Part shown: one piece after another, positions 44,777 to 56,503 of the stretch | Numbering within the stretch: position 1 is the stretch's first letter | How the letters are laid out: each line of letters opens with the position of its first letter | NCBI RefSeq assembly: GCF_000149955.1 | Contig: NC_030989.1 | Span: 2,861,839 to 2,925,838, forward strand | DNA from: Fusarium oxysporum f. sp. lycopersici 4287 | Taxonomy: Eukaryota > Ascomycota > Sordariomycetes > Hypocreales > Nectriaceae | DNA length: 64,000 nt | Direction: 5' to 3' | Notes under the pieces: model-generated | Database searches by the model: none | What the model was told of the DNA's origin: nothing | Seen by the model: the letters and a program-made list of their open reading frames with translations, nothing else | Translations under genes and position numbers: made by a program

Positions 44777-45751
44777 TCAGTAGGTATTTCCCATCGGCGA
44801 CGCAGCCCAATCATTCTCGAATCGATGCCAGCCACCATATTCCGGCTCGCTTCCCATATACAGACTATGCACGACCATATCGTAGTATCCATCTGCAGGG
44901 GTCTTACCGCCGCAAACATTACCTCCCATAGCAACGTTGAGAAGAATAGTCATCTCCCTCATTGGCCTTGTGCCTTCGGGGATATCTCCCTTCATAACAG
45001 GTCTACCATCAATATACCAGATCATTCTACCCTGACCAGGCTGTCCACCTGACTGGAGCCATGCAAAGTCATACCTGACCGGGCGATACTGCATGTCGGG
45101 GATTTTAGTGCCGAGAACACGATGTTTGTGAGGTTCATGGTGGTGACCCCAGTGCAGACAAGAATGATTCTCAAGATCTCCATTCCACGTCTCCGCAATG
45201 TCCACCTCACCATCTGTAGGCCACGAAAAAGGCTCCTGGGGAAGAAGCCAGAACGCAGGCCAGATACCCGTCGCACAGGGTGAAGTAATCCAGGCGGTGA
45301 GGACGCCCTGATCCCTAGAGAGGGTCTGCTGACTCACCAAGCGAGCAGAAGTATACCGCTTCTCATGGTCCTCAGAAGAATTATTCGCAACAGCTCTCAG
45401 TACCAATTTCCCATCAGGAGTGCTGTTTAGTTAGATAAAAGTAGCTTCTTAATATAGTTAGACTTGGACATACTGGAAGGCATTTTGTTGATCGGCGGTG
45501 TAGTACTGTAATTCCTGATTACCCCAGCCATCCGGGCCGTTTCCGATCTTTGCATCCCACTCTTGGGTGACGGGGACATCAGGCCGGAATTGAGGTTGCC
45601 AGTAGACGTGGCCTGGCTGCTGGCCGCCGATGGGTTGCTGAGGTGGAGGAGGTCCAGGCGGTGGGGGATGTTGTTGATTCTGAGCTTGCGGTTCACCGAC
45701 TAGATTTTCGAACTCATTCTTGAGACGCTTTAGATGGTCTTTCCACGGCAT
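44777..45751 (-). CDS. Glycoside hydrolase family 16 (beta-glucanase-like), no signal peptide
   Basis: Minus-strand exons 45474-45751 and 44777-45422, joined by a 51-nt intron with branch CTAAC, 307 residues. The GH16 active site ExDxxE is seen as GEVDIAETWN, with Glu 165 nucleophile, Asp 167 and Glu 170 acid/base. Supporting features are GIWPAFWLLP before it and ILLNVAMGGN after it, both typical of endo-beta-1,3(4)-glucanases. The N-terminus MPWKDHLKRLKNEFENLVG is charged, not a secretion signal, and is followed by a Pro/Gln-rich linker (PPPPGPPPPQQPIGGQQPG). It may be cytosolic, unconventionally secreted, or have a missed upstream exon. Confidence 0.88.
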
Positions 45752-46973
45752 GATGATTCTTCAATGGATTGATGTGAGGGTATACAAGGAATGGGAATGG
45801 TATTGAGGATTCTTCATGATAGAGAGGGGTTTAGTCAAGGGTTGATATCGTCAAGTTGAGAACTTGGCATGACGTCACGAGCTTGCGTGGTAGGGTGGCT
45901 GGAGCAAGCAGCCAAGCCCAACAGCAATTCTCTATTCTATGCTTGAGTCGGAAAAATGAAGCTATCTAGAAATCATGGAATTTCCTAAAAGAGTGGAATA
46001 TTTCGTGGTTACAACCTTCAATTTTTAACCCGAGAACACCGAGCAAAATGGTCAGATACACAGACCATTTCCCGTAACCAGAAACACGCTGAACCGAGAA
46101 TCAAGGAATTGACACATTCCTCAGCGATTCAAAAAATTTCAGCAATTGAAGTTTCAAGATACAATCGGGCCTTAACAAGGTGAGCACAGAGAAAAGCCGG
46201 TGAATCTTTTAGCGATTGCCTGATGAGCGATCTGGGATCGGATACCGCGGTTCAGTTTATCATCCCCTGGCGATGGAAAGGGCGGAATCGGGATCCGCCG
46301 AGGCCAAGCATCAGATGGTTTGTGGTACCTGAAAATTTAATCCATGGCGAACTCCGCTGGAATAGATGACCTACATGCCATTGTTTGAGCCTCACCGTAG
46401 ATAAACAAGATTAGAAAAGGTGATCATCTACATACCAGTAACAATGTGTGCGGTACAGGCAATCTGTTTCACCTTTGAGGCTCTCGACACATAATAATGG
46501 CCTGACCGACAATTCCCGATACTGAAGAAACATGTAAAAACGCGTATGATATCGTAGAATATGATACGCAGAAACTTAATTGCATATATTTAATAATAGC
46601 CCTTGTTTCATTATTACATGCGCATCTCATGTTCGCCCACTGTATTCCAACTCAGATCTCCTCATGGCCCGATTGCACCGCTTGATTGACTCCCCGGAAG
46701 CACCCGACCAGGGGTTCCAGACGAGGAATCATCGGACCACCAGACGGCCTCGAAACGCCGCTCTCACCACGCGATTGACGGTTATCGATAATGCAAGATA
46801 CGGGGGCATTCTTGGTGAGAAGATATGGTATATAATGAACAAGACATCATTCTAGATTTTGGTATCATCACTCTCAAGCTCATTAATTACTGCTGATTGA
46901 ACTGCATTGCACTAAAATTCGCCTGTAATTTCGACCATCTCTACCACGATAATTATCTCTTCGCAATACCAAA
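45752..46973. other. Intergenic, GH16 promoter and small-gene promoter
   Basis: About 1.2 kb, AT-rich, without domain-bearing open frames. The frame at 46580-46855 has no recognisable feature. Confidence 0.45.
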
Positions 46974-47288
46974 ATGCAACCAGTTCTCAGAGTCATGCCC
47001 ACCGGTCAAAAGTAAGCCCCAACAAAACCCGCCAAGTCTTTCTAAGCTAACAGCGTTAGGATCGTCCCTCTTCTCTTGACAGTCGGCAGCGCCACTGTAG
47101 TAGGTGGATGCGTGCGCACACAATTGAAGACACAATCACGGACATTCGACAGAAAATTCAGCCAATACAATACGGCACAAAGTGAACAGGTATGAGTCAC
47201 CTTTTCCGCCCAGTTCATGAGTCAGATCATCTAACATACTTGACAGACTATGAAAACTGTTATTCACGAACTTTGGTTAGAGGCTTAG
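46974..47288 (+). CDS. Small three-exon membrane protein (hypothetical)
   Basis: Exons 46974-47011, 47060-47189 and 47247-47288 give 69 residues. Both introns (48 and 57 nt) have GTAAG/GTATG donors, AG acceptors and a CTAAC branch site just upstream. Exon lengths keep the frame throughout. Exon 2 encodes a hydrophobic segment (IVPLLLTVGSATVVGG) followed by a basic stretch (VRTQLKTQSRTFDRKF). This is the layout of small single-pass proteins of the inner mitochondrial or other membranes. I cannot name the family. Too short for usual gene-length cut-offs, so it may be missing from annotations. Confidence 0.55.
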
Positions 47289-47529
47289 ACTTGGAATCTT
47301 AAAATTGCGATTAGAATACTGCGGGCACGGTATAGACATCGGAATACAAGCTAGAATGGCGTTCTGGTTTAGGTTTATATATCACGACATAATGACAATA
47401 TCATGAAGAATTACACACCATCTTTGCACCAAATGTCAGTCCAGTGATGCAAAACGATCTATTCAAGACAAGGAAAACTATCGCGACGCGACAGCCGTAG
47501 CGGCGAGTCGCCGATCTGGAGCGAGCGGC

Positions 47530-48596
47530 TTAGATAGGCAATTCCTTCAAATCCTTATGAATCTCTGTCAGAATGCTAGGATGCTTCGCCTTGAATCCCA
47601 TCGCAGTAGCGCGATCGCCCTTCATGAGCATGTTCGAACCAACAAGATACTTGACTTCTCCCTCACCAGCCTGTTCAAACTCAACACTCTTGGGCTCAGG
47701 GCTCGAGAAGACACCTCGGGCATGCATCATCTTCGCAAGCTCAGTAGCCAGATCCTTCCATGCGACGTGACTAGTTTCTAGCATATAGAAACGACTGTAT
47801 GGAGAACCCTTGGCGGGGCCTTGGGCTGCAACTTCGGAGATCTTGACGAGGAAGTCGACTAGGTCTAGAATGTGACACTGCAGAAGTCAGTATGCGTTAG
47901 AGAGATAGAAGAGAAGTACGTACTGTGCTTATGACGGCTGTTCCCTCGCCGACGTAGGGGACGCAACCCAGAGGCTTGGCATTTCCAGTGAGAAGCTTAT
48001 ATCCAATGCCCAAAATAGGCGAAGAAATACTCGCACCGCCGTAAACAACAGATGGACAAACGATATAAGTATCAATACCATCATCACCCTTCCCAGCCTC
48101 AAGAACAAGTGTATCAGACTGCCCATTAAACATCTCCTTATGGATAGCCTTGATATCATCCTCATTTGCATCATTCCAAACCTTACTATCAGGGTTAAAG
48201 TTTCCTGAAGTTCCAAAGTCGATAAAGTTTCCTCCACCGCTGATGTGAATCACTTTACCCTTGGTACCGCGAGACTCTTGACCGGCGATTATCGCAGCGA
48301 CCGGATCAGCAGTGAAGGAGTTTCCGGCGTTGATGGCGATGTCGTGTTCTGCGCTGGCGGCCTTGACTTTTTCAAAGTCGGAGAAGTCGCCGACCATGAC
48401 ACGGTTTGCGTTGAGTTGAGACTCGGATTGGGGACTGCGAACATAGGCTGTGATAGACCAGTCTGGATGGGCTTGCTTGAGGGCTTTTGTGTAAGGAGCT
48501 GGGCACAGGAAGTCAGTGAAGATGGTAAAGAAGCTTGAGAATTGTTGACATACCACCCACGAAGCCAGAGGCACCGAAGACAATTACTGAAGGCAT
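47530..48596 (-). CDS. NAD(P)-binding Rossmann protein (NmrA/epimerase-like)
   Basis: Minus-strand exons 48554-48596, 47924-48498 and 47530-47877, 321 residues; joins restore VIVFGASGFVGGAPYTKAL and STCHILDLVDFLVKI. The N-terminal GxxGxxG is GASGFVG. VIHISGGGNFID and YIVCPSVVYGG are in the positions of the epimerase/reductase core, but a classical YxxxK is not apparent. Atypical extended SDR, probably NADP(H)-binding; reductase or redox sensor. It diverges from a classical SDR at 49553 across ~950 bp. Substrate unknown. Confidence 0.82.
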
Positions 48597-49552
48597 TGTG
48601 ATGACGTTGAAGTAGAGGAAGTTGTTGATTGAGTGGTTGATGATAGCATTGGTATGAAAGGATGATTGTTTGACAACACAAGTTGTTCAAGTTGTATCTG
48701 AAATGGTTGATATACTGGAAGTAGCAGTTTACTGATGTTATATACATGGACGCATGTAAGCAGAGTGTTGCTTCCTCGAATCATAATCCAATGTGTCTCT
48801 CACGTTGATACCAGTAACGTTAACATTGTTCAGCCAATCCACCCGCACCGCATTTACAAATGCACCAGATGACCAGAACACATTCCAAGCACCATATCAC
48901 CACTGACGCAATAAACATCATACCAATAAAACAATCTCTTAAAGGTAAAAAAGCTCAGTCATCCAAAGCCCCACAGATACCATTTCACCAATCCCTCATC
49001 ACAGCTCGTAACATTTCTAAGCCACTAGCGCAAGTCGCTTTGTAGCTCGGCTCTCGGCATTGTAGAAAGTGCGTTAGTAATAGCTGATGGATCCCCTTGC
49101 GCGCAGGGGTCTTCAGACTGTGAGTGGACGGGCAACTCGGTCGCGTTATTCAATTCCTCCGTCGACCAATGTCTTCAGCCCTAGCAGGCTGAGCAAACTC
49201 CCTTTTGGGAATGGTATGGAGTTTGAGGTGCTGCAGGTGGTCGGATAGATTACGGATTTTAGTGCGGGAGGATTTTGAGATCGTGAATTTGTGTTGTATT
49301 CTGCTGGATATGACGTAGAATGAACCAATTAGTGTACTTCTGTTGTAGAATTGGATTCGGATGCTTGATAGTTGACGGAAGTATTATATAGTTGCAGTGC
49401 TGGACGGAATAGGAGTTTGTCCACGATTATAAGAAGCGGTCGATTGCCAGGACAAGAGACTATCTCATCATCACAATTCAACCCAACAACTTCATCACCT
49501 CTGCAACCTTCTACTATCTCAAGCACTTCAGCAAAAATCCAAATCATTAAAA
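48597..49552. promoter_or_regulatory. Divergent promoter, NmrA-like / SDR pair
   Basis: About 956 bp with no supported gene. Two CGG triplets (CTCGGCTCTCGGC) occur near 49050. The 80 bp before 49553 are C/A/T-rich, like fungal leaders. Confidence 0.4.
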
Positions 49553-50369
49553 ATGAGCTCTGAAAAGTACCTCGCCGGCAAGACTGCCATCGTCACTGGT
49601 TCCTCTAAGCTCAACGGCATCGGTGCCGCCACTGCTTTAGCCCTCGCCAAGCATGGAGCCAACGTGAGTACCTACTCTATCTTCACTCTGAACTCGACTT
49701 ACTGGCTGTTCCTAGATCGTTGTTCACTATGCAACCAGTGCCGAACCCGCTGAGAAAGTCGTTGCTCAGATCAAAGAACTCGGCGCCCAAGCCATCGCCG
49801 CCAAAGCAGATGCATCATCCGAATCCTTCGGCACCGATCTCGTTGGCGCAGCTCTAGACGGTCTTAAGACCAAGACCATCGATATCGTCATCAACAACGC
49901 AGGCATCGCATTCGGACACCCTGAAATTGCAGCCATCGAGACTGAGTCTTGGGATAAAATGTTTCACGCCAACGTTCGGGGACCTTTCCTTCTCATCCAG
50001 GCAGCACTTCCTCACATGCCCAGCGGAGGACGTATTGTCAACATCGGTAGCATCGCGGGAAAGCTGGGTATTACCCCCCTGACGGTGTATGGCTCGTCCA
50101 AAGCTGCTTTGCATTTCATGTCTACTGCGATGGCGGGTGAGCTTGCTAGCAAGGGAATCACTATCAATGTCATTTCTCCCGGACCTGTTGCCACCGATAT
50201 GAGTATGGAGGGTAACCCCATTGGTGATATACTGAGATCTCGCCAATCTATTGCTAGGGAGGGTGAGCCGAAGGAGATTGCTGATGTTATCTCTTTTATC
50301 GCTAGCCCTGCCTCAAGCTTTATTACCGGACAGGTTATTCCCGTTGATGGAGGTATCAACATGCCTTAA
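49553..50369 (+). CDS. Classical SDR (3-ketoacyl-ACP reductase-like)
   Basis: Two exons, 49553-49663 and 49716-50369, with a 52-nt intron, 254 residues. Motifs: IVTGSSKLNGIGAATA (cofactor loop with a two-residue insertion), NNAGIAFG, NIGSIAGK (Ser), YGSSKAAL (YxxxK), SPGPVATDM, and the terminal VIPVDGGINMP. HYATS after beta2 lacks an acidic residue, so NADP is favoured. Length and motifs resemble FabG-type reductases and fungal versicolorin/hydroxynaphthalene reductase relatives; the substrate is unknown. Divergent from an NmrA-like gene. Confidence 0.92.
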
Positions 50370-51693
50370 GTGATCAGATGGGCTTTCATGTAGATATTAC
50401 TGCATAGATATTTGCTTTGAGAATAGACTTTGGAAAATCGGCCTTCAACCTTCTACTCCTTCTTCGACGCGGACATTTCTGTTGTAGGCTGATCAGATGT
50501 TTGTGATCGTGAGCTCTCCCGGCCAGTGAGCAGTTGATTACCAGTCTGGATGTTTCTTTGTTCGCGTAACTTTGTTGGAAATCCTCCAATTATCTGCAGT
50601 GTTCCAGAAATGAGGCGATATAAATAGAACCGGTTATGATAAGAAGCCAAACCCGTTATCTTTCAAATCTTATCGGCTTCCAGAATGATAGAGATCCCCA
50701 CAGTGGAGATTCCGCCTCGTCAGGCATCCCGTCCGCATGAAACCTCAAACCAGACCTCGAAATTATCAACGGCCTCCGACTTATCCATTAACAGAATCAA
50801 TAAGCGAACCAGGCACAAAAAAGAAAAGCTTTTCTGGCCAAGAACTTGACAGCGATGAGTCACTTGGCCTTACCTTTCAGTCCAAGCCATACGCAGTAGT
50901 TGAGCTACAGTGCTCAGACCGCATTAGGCAATTGCCGACTCTCAGCCGCAGCGGAATAAGAGCGCTCGCTCTGTAGTGCGTATCAGGTGAGTGGGCCAAA
51001 TTTCATTTAATTCTTCGTTTTACGATCGGCTTTGGGTTAAGGTTAAGTGCCGAGGAAACATGATCCGATGTCTGGAATGAACTGGCATTCGTTTTGCGCC
51101 CAGAGCCTGGGGGGCATTTACCTACAGGCATCCGGAAGGACTATCACTCTGACGACAACACCGTCATGTAGAGAAGTGATTGAATGTGTTACATCTCCGT
51201 AAAGAAAAGGAGCTTCTTATCTTCAAAACAAAACAACCAGCGCCCTGAGCTGGAAGGCTTGCAGCACCATGCATTAGCTCCCAATGCTCAATTTCAGACC
51301 CAAATTGGTGGCGCCTCAACTAGCCCAACTGCCGAATCAAATGTTTCCAGCCTACCACAGGGCTGAACAACCTCTCCGCATGATTGCTCTGGCCGCTGCT
51401 TCTGATTGGCTGTCACACGCCCCGTGTCAAAGCTGTAATCTGCTAGAATGGTGATCAGAACGCCTTGGTGCACGCTAACATTATCAGGCATTTTCAGGAT
51501 TGTAGCCACTTTTAGGTCGTCGTGAAAAAGGTGATGGTGGGGAGCTGGGGTATGGAATGGAAGTAATAAGTATGGGAGGGATCCGCGTTCTGTTTCACAT
51601 GGTCTTGTTCATCACTCTCCTTCACCGTTTCCCATCTTCTACATACTAAAGCCGTTCTTGTCACTCTTTCATCTCTACTTTCTTAACATCAAG
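50370..51693. other. Intergenic, no supported gene
   Basis: About 1.3 kb. It contains the PLAC8 promoter at its right end (CT-rich, 51600-51690). Open frames up to 79 codons show no features. Confidence 0.45.
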
Positions 51694-52276
51694 ATGTCTA
51701 CCCCAGCTCAGACAAACGCTCATAACAACGGTCCTATTGACCATAACGACCTGAACGAGTGGAAGGACCGCTTCAACGATGTCCTCGCCCGTCCCAGCGA
51801 GCATGTCAACTCCAAGTCGCCCGAGTCTTCTCAGCCTTGGCAGAACAGCTTCTTCGGTTGCTTTAGCCCCATCAGCCTTTGCGCCATCACCTGCTGCGTT
51901 CCTTGCGTGACCTTTGGCAAGACACATCACCGTCTCCGAAAGAACGGCAACCTTCAAGGATACGAGCCCATCAACACCTCTGTATGTTCTTTATACACTC
52001 TATCTAACTGTTACTAACATATTCCGTCAACAGTGCCTGCTCTTCTGGGGTTCTACCTGCTTCGGTCTTCACTGGATCCCTCTCGCTCTCCAGCGCGCCA
52101 ACCTCCGTGAGAAGTATAACCTCCAGGGCAGCTGTCTCGTCGACCTCGCCACTGCATGCTGCTGTGGTTGCTGCGATCTCATCCAGCAGGACAAGGAGGC
52201 CGAGTATCGTGAGGCTCACACATCTGCTCCCGCCGAGGGCTACAAGGCCAACGAGGGTATGACTGTCCCCGCCTAA
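51694..52276 (+). CDS. PLAC8 family cysteine-rich protein
   Basis: Two exons, 51694-51981 and 52034-52276, with a 52-nt intron, 176 residues. The PLAC8 core is present: FFGCFSPISLCAITCCVPC, then VTFGKTHHRLR, and in exon 2 a second Cys-rich hydrophobic part (CLVDLATACCCGCCDLIQQDKE) interrupted only in naming here; REKYNLQGS precedes it, as in many members. Fungal and plant PLAC8 proteins sit in the plasma membrane and are linked to cadmium or calcium handling and cell size. N- and C-terminal tails are polar. Stand-alone gene; the specific role is not predictable. Confidence 0.88.
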
Positions 52277-52956
52277 GGGATGTCAAACCTTCGCGCCATA
52301 TGCCGCCCTGGAAAACACAAAATCTTTTCGCGTTCTTCATCGCACCATCGATACCCCATCATGATTGACTAGAGGATTGGTAGCCTGTGCTGGCTTTAAG
52401 TAATGCATGGGTCAAACTTCTCAATGTCATGTAATTAGAATGTTACCTCGAATAATATTTGCTTAAATTCAATGACTGTTTTGTTGAATGATACAAGATG
52501 CCCATCACTTTTTGCCACCCACCTTGAGTGATGTCTTGAGGTCAAGCCGGCTGCCTCCATGCTTCGCCCTTGCATACAATGGCGTTGACCTTTTGAAGCA
52601 TGGAGCCTGGCGCCGGATAGTGGCGATCTACTATTGAAGCCACAATGCCATTCGTTGATTATTCGCAAGCAGAAAGACAACCTGTAAGAGAAAGGGAATG
52701 CATATTAATGATATGAAGTTAAACTCATGACTGTTGCTCAACGCCCGATAATTCCGTGGATTGTGATCGACCATTAAGTTGTACCTTATTACCCATGCTC
52801 AACACGTGCATATCCCAACGTCAAACGCATATATCGTTCGGCGAACAAACCTTACTGCTATCACAGTTTTTGAGATACGACTATAAAAGGCTGTACTGTG
52901 ATGGCGATATTTACCAAAAATGAACGTAGCAACGCTTGAACCCAGTACCGGTCCCT
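52277..52956. other. Intergenic between convergent genes
   Basis: About 680 bp, AT-rich, between the PLAC8 stop and the F-box gene 3' end. A minus-strand frame at 52435-52680 has no recognisable feature. Confidence 0.45.
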
Positions 52957-54605
52957 TTATTCTTCCTCATCCCAGAACTCATCGTCGCTGTCCCAATCCG
53001 GAAATTCAAGGCGACTATCTGTATTTGGCCCTTGAAGATAGGTTTTCGCCTGACACAAACGATATACCTTGGTACTGAAACTGACACCTGCCGCTTCAGA
53101 TATCCGACCGAGGTCTCCTCCGCCTCTTGGTCCGAGGATAACCCACTTCAGAAACGGGAACTTTTCACTCTTCACAGCCACGAGCCCATGTAACGCGTCA
53201 CTCGCGAAACATCTACCATCGCGATAGATTTCGAGTGAAACGATGGAACGAGGAAGGAATTGCACGAGTATCTCTGCATCAGCCGGTGTTCCCAGCGTCG
53301 GCGGCAGAACTATGGGGAATATCAGAAGAGTGTTGATCCAGAGATGTTGAAGTGCTGTGAAGTCCCTCATATTCACTCCTGGCTCGATCCTTCTGATATC
53401 AACACGTCGAGCGGTGAGGTCCAGGTGGAGTATTTGAAGAGTACTCTTATGGAGCCGGAGCGACTCAATCGCATCAGACAATTGAAAGTTCACAGCTGGA
53501 GTCTGCTGCGATTGTGAGTTAATACCATGATGGATATGGTGATAACAGACGAGGGACTCACATCATTATTCTGACGCCATCCCTGTGCGGCTTGATATTC
53601 AAAAGCAACTAGACCCCCGGTACAGCCTTCCAAAACCTTTGATAGTCGCACAGCTGATAGAAAGCCCTCCGTGATCCTCAAACTCTTCAAAGAAGGCATT
53701 TCCATCTTTATATATCCCAAGTTCCCTATATATCCATGGAAATTCAGAGTCTCAAGATTGTCAGAGATCTTGACTATTGGGTGAGCCGGCATGCCTAGGT
53801 CTAGCCTCTTGACTGGCAAATGAGTGACGCCAAGCGCAGGCATTGAAGACTCTGCAATACCGCACGTTGGCCAGCCGCGGCTGCTTTGGATACTGATAAT
53901 CTCAATATTTGGCGTATGAGCTAGAAGCATTGCTATCAGTTCGGCATTCATCCAGCGACGGCCGGGCATCGACTTCTCACTCATTGCCCTTCGGAGTTGC
54001 CATTCTTGCTTCTCTGTTAGTCTGCGATGATCGTCGAGATAAAACTCGCTAAATACGGGATAGACATCTGGCCAGTCAAATTTTTCCCACAGACATATAT
54101 AGTCCCAAATCTCCACACGTTCCTTCCAAGCCGCTGGGAGATCTACACCGAGAGCGTTGGCTGCCTCTAAAAGAATATTTCGCCGAGGCTCCTCTTTGTC
54201 TTCCGAGGTACTGAAGATGCGGTGGCTGATATAAATAACCTTGACAAGGCGGGCAAGATCAGGTCGACGAGCCAAAGTGCGAATAAATGGCGCAAGGCGA
54301 TCGTCCCACTGATATACCTCTGAGATCCATGAATCACCATAGCCCAAGACAAATTCATGATACAGTACAGGCTGCGCAATGTCTCTGAACTGTCTGCAGG
54401 TCAAAGACAGCGAGCAGAGAGTCTGTCTATCGATTGAGTACCACGGCTTTGCTTCAGCCTGTTGTTCCTTTCGCCGAGATGCGATGGGGCGAAGTGGTCT
54501 CTCGTCCCAAGATTCATTGTAGGCATCTTGACAGTGAAGACAAAAATGGCTGAATATGAGGGCCAGTATTTCATTGGGCAGACGTGGAGTTGATAGATGA
54601 GCCAT
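52957..54605 (-). CDS. F-box protein
   Basis: Minus-strand exons 53562-54605 and 52957-53505, 56-nt intron (branch TTAAC), 530 residues. The ATG at 54605 is chosen because the frame's earlier start codon is TTG. The N-terminus LSTPRLPNEILALIFSHF plus SLSLTCRQFRDIAQPVLYHEF is a clear F-box. The rest is Leu-rich with loosely LRR-like stretches (NLETLNFHGY, MPSLKSLRI, LQILHLDL). The C-terminus is acidic (WDSDDEFWDEEE). It would serve as the substrate receptor of an SCF ubiquitin ligase; the target is unknown. Such genes form large, fast-evolving families in Fusarium-like fungi. Confidence 0.82.
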
Positions 54606-56503
54606 CTTGGTATTATCCAAGTAATAAGATGGCGGGATACAGCTTACTTGCGTTGTTGGTTTCGAAATTATCTTGGCGTTGTTGGTAGGATCATCACGTG
54701 AGAAACATTTGCTGGAGCAGCGTTGGAGGTAAATCAGTCATGGGCATATTTTTGTTTACATTATATTTCAATTCTGAGAAAGTATCGCCACATATGATCT
54801 CTCTTGTCTCAATACGTCGTCCATACTGAACCTAGTGAAATTCGAAGACTCGAAATCTTGCCATCATCTGAGAGAGAAGCTTTGTTAGCTCTAGTCTGAT
54901 TATGAATTAACAGTACCTAGAATATAGAGCAAGTATGTTTTGAACGAGCGAGCATCTTGTTGCATCGTGGTTCGTGATATGCTCGAAGCTCGGATTTCAA
55001 TCTACATGGTCCAATAACCCCGGCCTCCATTTCTCTCAAGGCTTCACAAATGTTGACTATGATCTCAAGAATTCGTGTTTTACTCTGTAAGGCTTCAGAT
55101 ACCTCTATTCCGAGATAGATAGTTCTCACAAGCTTCCGAATATTGCCGATAACTATCCTAGCGATCAATATATCCTCGTCATTGCTCTGTGGATAACCTT
55201 TAAACGTCAAGAAGCTCGCGTATAAGTGGGATGAAGATAAGGATCAAGGTCCTCTCCGTTTTTATCCGCTGTGCAAGGGGAACTTGACTCGTTAATTGAT
55301 TGCATTGATCAGTGCACGTAAAGATAACGTCCGCAGACGCGTGTAATTTTCGCACGTGGAATGACGATTAGCAAGATATCCAACGTCTGCCAACAAGGAC
55401 CCTTGTGCATTTTAAGGGGTGAGAAGAATTTTCACGTCAAAGCAACGCAGATGAAACCTCCTGAATGATAGAAGAAACGCAGCTGAATGATCACCCTGGG
55501 CTCCATCACTGATTAGATCGACAAAATGCTTAATGGAACTCCACTGCATCCTTGGCATTGGGCTGATATCGTCAGAAAACCTTTATCTCTATACATTAAA
55601 GGGAAGAACAATGGTGTAATTGGGTGTTTGAGGCTCAAAACGGTCCCGATGGTGCCCGGCAGCTAATTTTAACCCTTGGGTTGGGTTTATTTAATCCTTG
55701 GCTGTTGGGCGGCGAAACGGAGTTCCCGCCGAGCTTCGGTCAGAAGCACTCCACTTTGGACGTTGACCGTGGTGAGACTGACAGCGTCCTCGCAACGTAG
55801 TAATATGTTATCTGAATAACATTTTGTATGGTCAGACAAGTATGCCATGCCTCGTATTGTATATCAGGCAGTATTGACCCTTATTCATGATTATGGACTC
55901 ATAAGAGGCCTCACCAGCATTCTTATCAGTACAGTCCAGACCCCAGTGGCGAACAAAACCTGTTTGACAACCAACACTTTGAGGCTCGGCCTTATCTTCC
56001 CCCTAGTCCCAAACTAAAAGCATGACACCGACCATTTGGAACCGGCGCCGGCGCACCGGGCCAGAATCCGCGTAGCCTCAGCGTCACGTTAATGTGCAGC
56101 CCATTTGTATTGACACCCATGCCATTAAAAACCCGGCCGCTAGAAGTTATAGTGGGTAACCCCCTGGAATGAGCCTCAATGCCACGGCAGTTCCAGCGCC
56201 ATGGCCCACTGTTATACAGGGTTTAGAATCTTCCATCACGGTCTCATCACGAGATTCTGGTCAGTGTCATGATTCGCAATCTTCGTAATGGCCCCTTTAG
56301 GCGAGGACCACAATGAGCCGACTAGTCGCGCTTTGTAAAAATGCATCTCCATGGACTTTATCTTTTCTTAGGCTCTATAAATACTGCACCGCGCTACTTT
56401 CATTTCTGAATTGCTTCATCAGATATTTCTTCAATGATTCACCATCAGCATTCGCTACGGCTTAATTAAAGCATTGCACTATCGTTTACAACATCAACGC
56501 AAA
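54606..56503. other. Intergenic, 1.9 kb, with a weak open frame
   Basis: This holds the F-box promoter and, at the right end, the transporter promoter with a TATAAAT element near 56386. A minus-strand frame from about 55240 to 54917 encodes a helical-looking stretch (RIVIGNIRKLVRTIYLGIE, EALREMEAG), but its first possible codon is TTG and no exon could be joined upstream. It may be a remnant; not called. Confidence 0.4.

Noticed and set aside
54917..55210. 97-codon minus-strand frame as a gene
   Set aside because: Its first codon is TTG, there is a stop upstream, and no exon could be joined; no family was recognised.
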